From Erysipelotrichaceae bacterium (lineage in GTDB: Bacteria > Bacillota_I > Bacilli_A > Erysipelotrichales > Erysipelotrichaceae), in contig CAAEVI010000022.1 of assembly GCA_900759455.1 (NCBI GenBank), positions 1-30,682 on the forward strand: a stretch of DNA of 30,682 nt. Reading direction: 5' to 3'. Below the pieces are notes generated by a model, which ran no database searches, was not told the DNA's origin, and saw nothing but the letters and a program-made list of their open reading frames with translations. Shown in pieces: positions 1 through 5,892 of this stretch (position 1 is its first letter; each line of letters opens with the position of its first letter). Position numbers and translations under genes: made by a program.

Positions 1-1002
1 ATATTTAAACAATCGAAACAGGATGATCCCATAACAAATCGCAATGAAGCCGAGACCGAAAATACCTGTCTCCTCCACAATGATGGCGAGGATATAATCA
101 CTGTCTGCCTGGGTCAGATAACCGAATTTTCGAGAGGAACCGCCCACGCCCTGACCGACGATATTCGAATTGGCGATTCCGTACAGTGCATTGGCCGGCT
201 GATAACTTTGACCATACAGATCATCCTCCTCCGTTCCAAGAGGATTGGCCGCATTCACGAAACGGGTGGCCACGTGATCGACCAGCGGCAGCTCAGAAAG
301 CTTTTCCACCACCGGCATGCCGATCGGCGTCATTCCCAGCAGCACGCAGCACACACCCAGCACCGTCAGACGGCGGGTAAAGTTCTGCACATGCACCAGG
401 GAAGGATAAGGCGGCACCTGCATACATCCGAAGCAGATCAGCGTCAGGATCGCCAGCGCACCGATATCTTTCTGCAGCAAAATAACAAGAGCAAACAACA
501 GATAACTGATGATCGGCACCTTCAGCATTTTCCATGCACTGCGCTGATAAGAACGTCGCTGCTGCGCAGCATAAAAATAGGAGGCAATAAGCACGATCAT
601 CAGCGGCTTGCAGAATTCCGAAGGCTGTATGGAAACCGTCGTCACGCCCAGATTCAGATAAATCCACGCACGCGAACCGAGATATGCCTTGCCAAACAGC
701 GGAATGATCATCAACAAAAGCACCACAAAGACCAAAATCTTATCGAGACGATAAATCAGACGGAAATTCATTAGTTTTGATGCCAGCATCATTGCCGTAT
801 AGCCGGCAATGATGAACAATATCTGTTTGATGGAAACCGTAACGATGGCCAGACTGTTGCTTGTCGTATTTCCGACATTTGTGGAGACGATCATAAATGA
901 GCCCATCAGGGCAAGTCCGAGAACCGCATAATGCAGGCTTTTATCTTTATTCTCCGGCATGCGCAGGATACTTAGAAATCTTTTTTTTCCCTTTGAAGTC
1001 AT
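1..1002 (-). CDS. FtsW/RodA/SpoVE-family (SEDS) protein, 3' end cut by window edge
   Basis: SEDS polytopic membrane protein, a family of peptidoglycan glycosyltransferases that work with a class B penicillin-binding protein in division or elongation. I translated this frame by hand; 334 codons are visible and the C-terminus runs off the left edge. It shows a basic N-terminus, repeated hydrophobic helices, a GSRAWI segment (family G-R-W-I motif), then IQPSEFCK (the QPSE motif). A later stretch, SNIVGQGVGGSSRKFGYL followed by QADSDYILAIIVEETG, matches the G-x-G / P-x-x-x-D-F-I-F-A-x-x-x-E-E-x-G region of FtsW. The start is the ATG at 1002, nine bases after GGAG; an ATG at 1011 abuts the Shine-Dalgarno and is unlikely. 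It is divergent from def. FtsW versus RodA/SpoVE cannot be settled without the C-terminus and neighbours. Confidence 0.9.
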   Translation of the reverse strand, partial: MTSKGKKRFLSILRMPENKDKSLHYAVLGLALMGSFMIVSTNVGNTTSNSLAIVTVSIKQILFIIAGYTAMMLASKLMNFRLIYRLDKILVFVVLLLMIIPLFGKAYLGSRAWIYLNLGVTTVSIQPSEFCKPLMIVLIASYFYAAQQRRSYQRSAWKMLKVPIISYLLFALVILLQKDIGALAILTLICFGCMQVPPYPSLVHVQNFTRRLTVLGVCCVLLGMTPIGMPVVEKLSELPLVDHVATRFVNAANPLGTEEDDLYGQSYQPANALYGIANSNIVGQGVGGSSRKFGYLTQADSDYILAIIVEETGIFGLGFIAICYGIILFRLFKY

Positions 1003-1030
1003 GACTGTCATCTCCTTTTTCAGCATAAAC

Positions 1031-1059
1031 ATTCTATCATATTCACGTACGCATTTACA
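1031..1059 (-). promoter_or_regulatory. putative promoter of the SEDS gene
   Basis: Reading the minus strand, TAGAAT (1031-1036) is preceded by TGA, giving an extended -10. A weak -35 (TGTAAA, 1054-1059) lies 17 bases upstream. Its position about 30 bases before the ATG is suitable, but the -35 match is poor. Confidence 0.35.
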
Positions 1060-1080
1060 TGGATATTTTATGAAAAAGGC

Positions 1081-1109
1081 TTTTCATCGCAATGAAAAAA
1101 AGATAGAAT
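1081..1109 (+). promoter_or_regulatory. putative promoter of def
   Basis: TTTTCA (1081-1086), a 17-base spacer and TAGAAT (1104-1109) lie 38 bases before the def ATG. Both boxes are imperfect. A pattern ATGAAAA / TTTTCAT / ATGAAAA (1070-1098) overlaps the -35 region. Confidence 0.35.
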
Positions 1110-1147
1110 AGTACTGATATACGATAAATAAGAGAGGAAGGATCACA

Positions 1148-1702
1148 ATGAAAATCACACCTGAAATGATCATCCTGGATACAGATCCGATCATCCGCAC
1201 CAAAAGCGAAAAGGTCACTATCCCTTTGAGCGAAGAAGACAAAGAACTTCTGGATGCGATGATCACATATGTGCGCCGTTCTCAGGACGATGAAATCGCG
1301 GAAGCCGAACATCTGCGTCCTGCCGTCGGCATTGCGGCCATCCAGCTCGGTATCCCCAAACAGCTGATCGCCGTCAGCGTACCGACCGAAAACGGAAGCG
1401 ACGAATTTGCCCTGGCCAATCCGAAAATCGTTTCCGAGAGCGTACAAAACGCATACCTCGCACAAGGCGAAGGCTGCCTGTCCGTTGCCCAGGAACATGA
1501 AGGTTATGTATACCGGCATGCCCGCATCACCGTGACCGGATATGATCTGCTGCGCAACGAAATGATCCGTGTACGCGCCAGCGGCTATACGGCCATCTGT
1601 CTTCAGCATGAGATCGATCACCTTTCCGGAACGCTGTTCTACGACCGCATCCATAAGGATGACCCGTGGAAAGAGGATCCGGAAGCCGTTGTCATCGGAT
1701 AA
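1148..1702 (+). CDS. def: peptide deformylase
   Basis: Removes the N-formyl group from nascent proteins using a bound divalent metal (usually Fe2+). All three family motifs are present and complete: GIAAIQ at residues 61-66 (GxGxAAxQ, with Ile in place of the second Gly), EGCLS at 108-112 with the metal-ligand Cys110, and QHEIDHL around 153-159 with His154, the catalytic Glu155 and His158. At 184 residues it is typical of Gram-positive type enzymes, which carry an insertion between motifs 1 and 2. The start ATG follows AGAGGAAGGATCACA, a good ribosome binding site. It is monocistronic: a terminator follows directly and the next gene has its own promoters. Confidence 0.97.
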   Translation: MKITPEMIILDTDPIIRTKSEKVTIPLSEEDKELLDAMITYVRRSQDDEIAEAEHLRPAVGIAAIQLGIPKQLIAVSVPTENGSDEFALANPKIVSESVQNAYLAQGEGCLSVAQEHEGYVYRHARITVTGYDLLRNEMIRVRASGYTAICLQHEIDHLSGTLFYDRIHKDDPWKEDPEAVVIG

Positions 1703-1730
1703 AACAGCGAAATTTATCGCTGTTTTTTTA
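1701..1730 (+). terminator. intrinsic terminator after def
   Basis: ACAGCGA and TCGCTGT pair around a short AT-rich loop, followed by a run of seven T. It overlaps the def stop codon. Confidence 0.85.
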
Positions 1731-1747
1731 TTTTGCGGCGATTATTT

Positions 1748-1776
1748 TTGCCAAAGCGGGCAAAACTATGTATAAT
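1748..1776 (+). promoter_or_regulatory. rnj upstream promoter P1
   Basis: TTGCCA (1748-1753), exactly 17 bases, then TATAAT (1771-1776). Predicted transcription start is near 1783, giving a leader of about 110 bases before rnj. A perfect 7-bp inverted repeat TTTTGCC / GGCAAAA (1746-1752 and 1759-1765) covers the -35 box and part of the spacer, so a repressor could act here. Confidence 0.65.
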
Positions 1777-1837
1777 GGAAAAAGTTATGCCCGAATCAAA
1801 GATGGACAAAAACAAAAATTCCGATTTTTAGTAATTG

Positions 1838-1846
1838 TGGTATAAT
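1838..1846 (+). promoter_or_regulatory. rnj proximal promoter P2 (extended -10)
   Basis: TGG followed by TATAAT (1841-1846) is an extended -10 box without a convincing -35. It would give a leader of about 43 bases. Confidence 0.5.
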
Positions 1847-1895
1847 AAGCATAAAGGTGCAATACGATACGAAAAACAATACGAAAGGAGCTAAT

Positions 1896-3833
1896 ATGAA
1901 TTCTAATCAGCCAATGAACGCACCACATGAGTTAGGTAGTTTTCGAAATGAATATAATAAAACAACAGTTGAAAAAAACGATACTCTCGTCTACGCTATC
2001 GGCGGACTGGGAGAGATTGGTAAGAACACATATTGTTTTGAGCACGGCAACGAGATCCTGATCGTCGATGCCGGCGTTCGTTTTCCAGAGGACAATCTGC
2101 TCGGTGTCGATTATGTCATTCCAGATTATGGACATCTGATCAAATACAACCGCAAACGTAAAATACTTGTCATCACACACGGACACGAAGACCACATCGG
2201 AGGCATCCCCTTCCTGCTTCGCTCCGTGAATATCGAAGCGATCTATGCACCGCGTTTTGCCTGTGCCCTGATCCGCAAAAAACTGGAAGAACACCGTCTC
2301 GTGAAAAACGTGAAAATGATCGAGATCAACGATCAGTCTTCCATCAACATGAAACATTTCACCGTGGGATTCTTCAATACGATCCACTCGATCCCGGATT
2401 CGCTCGGTATCCTGATCAATACGCCCAACGGGCGCATCGTCGAAACCGGCGACTTCAAGTTTGACCTGACACCGGTAGGGCTCAACGCCGATTATCAGGT
2501 CATGGCCTATATGGGACAGATCGGTGTCGATCTGCTGATGAGCGACTCCACGAACTCCGGTGTCGAAGACTTCTCTATTTCCGAAAGAAAAGTGGCCCAG
2601 GAAATCCTGGACATTACCCGCAAGACCAACGGACGTCTCATCGTAGCCACTTTTGCCAGCAATGTGCACCGCGTGGCGCAGATTCTGGAAGCCGCAGTCA
2701 AATGCGGACGCAAAGTGTGCATTTTCGGAAGAAGCATGGAAAATGTCGTTACGATCGGTCGCAAAATGGGCAATATCAACATCGGCGAAGAACATTTCCT
2801 CGCACCGGAACAGTTAAACCATACACCGGCCAATAAGATCTGCATCGTCTGTACCGGTTCACAGGGAGAGCCGCTTGCGGCCCTGTCCCGGATCGCTAAC
2901 GGTACCCATCGCTGGATCAAGCTGATCCCGGGCGATACCGTCGTTTTCTCTTCCTCACCGATCCCGGGCAACGGCGACAGCGTCAACCATGTTGTCAACA
3001 AGCTGTTCCGTGCCGGTGCCAATGTATTGACAAAATCCGTTTTGAACAATCTGCATACGACCGGTCATGCATCACAGGAAGAACAGAAACTGATGCTGCA
3101 GCTGATCAAGCCCAAATACTTCATGCCGGTCCACGGCGAATATAAAATGTTGGTTCAGCATAAAAATACGGCGATCGAAACCGGTATTCCGGCCGAAAAC
3201 ATCTTTACCTGCGCCAACGGCGATGTCCTGATCCTGCGTGATCACCAGGTCTTCCCAAGCAGCTGGCGTATTCAGGCCGATGACGTGTATGTCGATGGAA
3301 ACGATATCAGCGGGCTGTCTACCGCCGTGCTCAAGGACCGCAAGATACTGGCAAACAACGGACTGGTATCGGTGATCATCGCGATCGATTCCAAGGAAAA
3401 CAAGATCCTGATGAAACCGGTCATCGTTTCCCGCGGCTTCGTCTTTATCAAAGATTCACAAAGCCTGCTGAAGGAAGCGGAAAACATTGTCTTCCAGGCA
3501 CTGAAAGAAAAAATGGCACAGCGCACGACATTCGGAGAACTGAAAAACTGTGTCCGTTCCACACTGGAGCCGTTCCTTTATCATAAAACGCACCGTAATC
3601 CGATCGTCATTCCGGTGATCATCAACTCGAAATCGACAATGGCCGAAATCGAAGCGATGCGGGCACAGAAAATGGCCGCAAAAGGAACGAAAAATCCAAA
3701 GACAAAGACCGCTGTCAAAAACACAAAAGAGGAAACAAAAAACGCCAAGGCCGCAATAAACGAGCCGAAAGAAAAAAAGCCGCGTGCTGCCGCAGCGAAA
3801 AAGACAGCTAAAAAACCGAAAGAAGAAGCATAA
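1896..3833 (+). CDS. rnj: ribonuclease J with Lys/Ala-rich C-terminal tail
   Basis: Metallo-beta-lactamase/beta-CASP ribonuclease with 5'-3' exo- and endonuclease activity, central to mRNA decay and rRNA maturation in Firmicutes. The zinc motif HGHEDH is at residues 95-100. The HTTGHAS segment and the later PVHGEY ligand region are present, as is the family C-terminal domain. The start is the ATG at 1896, after AAAGGAG with a 5-base gap; an in-frame GTG at 1857 lacks a ribosome binding site. Length is 645 residues against about 555 for Bacillus RNase J1. The excess comes partly from a low-complexity basic tail over the last ~50 residues, rich in Lys, Ala, Thr and Glu and ending in AAAAKKTAKKPKEEA. 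There is also a polar ~30-residue N-terminal extension. J1 versus J2 cannot be decided from this window. Confidence 0.96.
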   Translation: MNSNQPMNAPHELGSFRNEYNKTTVEKNDTLVYAIGGLGEIGKNTYCFEHGNEILIVDAGVRFPEDNLLGVDYVIPDYGHLIKYNRKRKILVITHGHEDHIGGIPFLLRSVNIEAIYAPRFACALIRKKLEEHRLVKNVKMIEINDQSSINMKHFTVGFFNTIHSIPDSLGILINTPNGRIVETGDFKFDLTPVGLNADYQVMAYMGQIGVDLLMSDSTNSGVEDFSISERKVAQEILDITRKTNGRLIVATFASNVHRVAQILEAAVKCGRKVCIFGRSMENVVTIGRKMGNINIGEEHFLAPEQLNHTPANKICIVCTGSQGEPLAALSRIANGTHRWIKLIPGDTVVFSSSPIPGNGDSVNHVVNKLFRAGANVLTKSVLNNLHTTGHASQEEQKLMLQLIKPKYFMPVHGEYKMLVQHKNTAIETGIPAENIFTCANGDVLILRDHQVFPSSWRIQADDVYVDGNDISGLSTAVLKDRKILANNGLVSVIIAIDSKENKILMKPVIVSRGFVFIKDSQSLLKEAENIVFQALKEKMAQRTTFGELKNCVRSTLEPFLYHKTHRNPIVIPVIINSKSTMAEIEAMRAQKMAAKGTKNPKTKTAVKNTKEETKNAKAAINEPKEKKPRAAAAKKTAKKPKEEA

Positions 3834-3861
3834 AAAGGATGTCCGACGACATCCTTTTTTA
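3831..3861. terminator. bidirectional intrinsic terminator between rnj and the CBM9 lipoprotein
   Basis: AAAAGGATGTC and GACATCCTTTT form a perfect stem around CGAC, with T tracts on both strands. It sits between the convergent stops at 3833 and 3878 and can serve both genes. Confidence 0.9.
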
Positions 3862-3877
3862 ATGATCTAAAGAAATA

Positions 3878-4660
3878 TTATTGCAGAAAACGGAATTCAC
3901 CGAAAGAAGAATCTACGTGGAAATCCGGAGCTTCTGTCTTCGGATCTACCCAGGAAATCCATTCCATCAACAGTTCATCGCTGTTTTCCTGTGTTGAGAA
4001 TTCGGCACGGTAAACACCTGCACGCATCACATTGTTGCGGATCAGCTTCAGATCTTCCAATGATTTCAAAGGAACCTTGCCCTCAACGATGTAGCCGTTT
4101 TCCGTTGCGGCACCTTTGGTTTCAAGACCTTCCAGATTCCATGTTCCGTCAAAGTGACGATAATATTCGATCGAGTAGTCATGGACACGGCCCTGCGGAT
4201 CGATCTCCACGCCGTAATATTTCTCCATGCCCGACGTTGTCGGCTTATCTACGCTGCCGCCGGCAAAGAACAATTCCACACGGTCCTCATTATCTACCGT
4301 ACTTTCATCGTCCTTCCACTCTTCCTGTGTTACGACATTTTCATCAGTCACTTCAAAGCAGAAATAGAAATCTGTTCCGTCATGATAGCCCTGGAACTTT
4401 GTCAGCGGAGCTTCTTTTGTGTCCCAAGGGAAATGGAATCCGCCGCTGATATCCGGAACATCTTTCCAGACTTCATCATCCAGTTTCGCATCAATCGTTG
4501 CCTTCGCGTCTCGCTTCACTACATCATAATGCGGTGTGGTCGCCTCATTATAAGCAACGGCAGCTGTACCGGCAGCGTCTGAACTGCTGCTGCAGCCGCA
4601 CAATGACACCATCGCAGCGGCAAATGAAGTAATCATAACTTTTTGGCATAGCTTTTTCAT
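3878..4660 (-). CDS. lipoprotein with CBM9-like sugar-binding domain
   Basis: Predicted membrane-anchored extracellular lipoprotein of 260 residues. MKKLCQKV begins a signal peptide ending in the lipobox LCGC (residues 20-23), with Cys23 as the likely lipidated residue, followed by a Ser-rich linker. From about residue 50 the protein looks like the carbohydrate-binding module family 9 / DOMON-like fold: the hallmark ATIDAKLDDEVWKDVP, a central GTDFYFCFEVTDENV strand pair, and DRVELFFAGG before an aromatic-rich second half. The start ATG at 4660 lies 6 bases after GGAGG; upstream in-frame starts lack a usable site. A strong promoter and a perfect cre-type CcpA site lie upstream, consistent with carbohydrate-related control. 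The ligand is unknown. Confidence 0.85.
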   Translation of the reverse strand: MKKLCQKVMITSFAAAMVSLCGCSSSSDAAGTAAVAYNEATTPHYDVVKRDAKATIDAKLDDEVWKDVPDISGGFHFPWDTKEAPLTKFQGYHDGTDFYFCFEVTDENVVTQEEWKDDESTVDNEDRVELFFAGGSVDKPTTSGMEKYYGVEIDPQGRVHDYSIEYYRHFDGTWNLEGLETKGAATENGYIVEGKVPLKSLEDLKLIRNNVMRAGVYRAEFSTQENSDELLMEWISWVDPKTEAPDFHVDSSFGEFRFLQ

Positions 4661-4697
4661 AATCATCCTCCTCACTCTGCCTCTTTTCTCTATCTCC

Positions 4698-4726
4698 ATT
4701 ATAACAACACCAACTGACGAAAACAA
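4698..4726 (-). promoter_or_regulatory. promoter of the CBM9 lipoprotein
   Basis: On the minus strand TTGTTT (4721-4726), 17 bases, TATAAT (4698-4703). Predicted transcription start is near 4691, about 30 bases before the ATG. Confidence 0.7.
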
Positions 4727-4734
4727 CCAGTCTT

Positions 4735-4748
4735 TGTAAGCGATTTCA
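4735..4748. promoter_or_regulatory. cre-type CcpA operator
   Basis: TGTAAGCGATTTCA fits the cre consensus TGWNANCGNTNWCA at every defined position. It lies just upstream of the lipoprotein -35 box, centred about 50 bases before the predicted start site. It is about 70 bases upstream of the -10 of the divergent phosphoesterase gene. Its location would fit CcpA action on either gene. Confidence 0.7.
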
Positions 4749-4796
4749 CATTTTGACAGGGCATGTTTTGCCGCTTTTTTTTCACAGCGGAATCTC

Positions 4797-4825
4797 TTCT
4801 AATTTCCGGGCGGTTATGTTAGAAT
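4797..4825 (+). promoter_or_regulatory. putative promoter of the phosphoesterase gene
   Basis: TGT plus TAGAAT (4820-4825) forms an extended -10; the -35 (TTCTAA) is weak at 17-base spacing. The ATG follows about 25 bases downstream with a strong AGGAGGTGA site. Confidence 0.45.
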
Positions 4826-4849
4826 AAACACTGCACAGGAGGTGAGTCG

Positions 4850-5713
4850 ATGGCACGAAAACTAATCAAGATCTTTATTCTGCTGCTGGTCATCGCATTG
4901 ATCGCAATGGGCCTGATTTATTACGCTTTGTTCATTTCAATCAATCAGATCGATATTCGTTACGAAATGCTTTCCTCCGATAAGATCCCGGATGCCATGA
5001 ACGATGTCAAGATCGCCTACTTCACGGATCTCGAATACGGAAATTTTGTGGATGAGCAGCGGCTGGACATGATCATCGATAAGATCAATTACGCCGCCGC
5101 GGATGTCATCATTTTCGGCGGGGACCTTTTTGATGGTCCGGGCAGCCAGCTGGAAGAGGAAGATATCGAGACCATACAGGAAAAACTCGAAAGCCTGGAT
5201 GCCCCGCTGGGAAAATTTGCTGTTTTGGGAGAACGCGACTGTGTCAATGAAACCGTACGTGAACAAGTAAGCACACTGCTGGAAGATGCCGACTTCGAAA
5301 TTCTGGACAACCGCTCGCTTCATATCCGTAACGGCTCAAACAGCGGCATCGTCCTGATCGGCACGCAGCCGCTGATCAACGGTTCTCCGGATATCGATGC
5401 TGCCGTATCCAATATCACCAACGAAGAATACAATATCATGATCACCCATTGTCCGGATCTGTTCACCAAGGACAATATTCCTTTTTCTTCTCTTTCCTTA
5501 GGGATTGCCGGACATTCCCACGGTTCACAGATCAATCTGCCGCTGTTTGGTTCCTATAATCCGACGGAAGGGGCAAAACAGTACTCACTGGGCAAATATC
5601 AGGTCAGCTCCATGGAACTTCAAGTATCCAACGGCGTCGGAACGACCGGTGTAAATGCCCGGCTGTTTTCACCGGCAGAAATCGTTGTTTACCGTTTGCG
5701 GCATACGGAATGA
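4850..5713 (+). CDS. membrane-anchored calcineurin-like metallophosphoesterase, divergent active site
   Basis: A YkuE/YaeI-like member of the calcineurin phosphoesterase superfamily, 287 residues. One N-terminal helix (about residues 5-28) should anchor it with the catalytic domain outside. Motifs in order: AYFTDLEYG (Asp60), GGDLFDG (Asp92, Asp95), LGERD (127-130), ITHCPD (His200) and GHSHGSQ (His222, His224). In the family these read D-x-H, G-D-x-x-D, G-N-H-D/E, H and G-H-x-H. Here the first His is Glu62, and the Asn-His of block III is Glu128-Arg129, while the other blocks are intact. Metal binding or catalysis may therefore be altered. The start ATG follows AGGAGGTGAGTCG. It is transcribed alone and ends at a terminator. 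Substrate is unknown; YaeI-like relatives act on phospholipid or lipid-A type phosphoesters. Confidence 0.88.
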   Translation: MARKLIKIFILLLVIALIAMGLIYYALFISINQIDIRYEMLSSDKIPDAMNDVKIAYFTDLEYGNFVDEQRLDMIIDKINYAAADVIIFGGDLFDGPGSQLEEEDIETIQEKLESLDAPLGKFAVLGERDCVNETVREQVSTLLEDADFEILDNRSLHIRNGSNSGIVLIGTQPLINGSPDIDAAVSNITNEEYNIMITHCPDLFTKDNIPFSSLSLGIAGHSHGSQINLPLFGSYNPTEGAKQYSLGKYQVSSMELQVSNGVGTTGVNARLFSPAEIVVYRLRHTE

Positions 5714-5734
5714 ACCTCCGGCATTTTAAAATTC

Positions 5735-5769
5735 GCCATCGCGTCACTCAAACGCAGATGGCTTTTTTT
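5735..5769 (+). terminator. intrinsic terminator after the phosphoesterase gene
   Basis: GCCATC / GATGGC closes a hairpin with an inner GCGT / ACGC stem, followed by seven T. Confidence 0.85.
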
Positions 5770-5810
5770 ATTGCCGCAGTTTTTCAAAACATCGTAACCG
5801 TTTTTCTCAT

Positions 5811-5870
5811 AAAAAAAAACCGCCTGCAGGATGATAGAGGCTTTGAGCCTTCATCATCCTGTTTCGGCGG
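5811..5870 (-). terminator. intrinsic terminator of the MMPL operon
   Basis: On the minus strand, CCGCC / GGCGG and CAGGATGAT / ATCATCCTG form a long hairpin with an inner AGGCT / AGCCT stem, followed by nine T. It lies 22 bases after the XXXLXXG-protein stop. Confidence 0.9.
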
Positions 5871-5892
5871 AATCTCTATTTATGATGAAATT

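Noticed and set aside
208..774. Plus-strand open frame of 188 codons
   Set aside because: Lies antisense to the clearly SEDS-coding minus frame, is His/Gln/Arg-rich without domains, and has no ribosome binding site.
1055..1654. Minus-strand open frame of 199 codons opposite def
   Set aside because: Def has all catalytic motifs on the plus strand; the antisense frame has no recognisable features.
1932..2795. Minus-strand open frame of 287 codons opposite rnj
   Set aside because: Mirror of a conserved RNase J coding frame; its composition reflects the reverse complement of the real codons.
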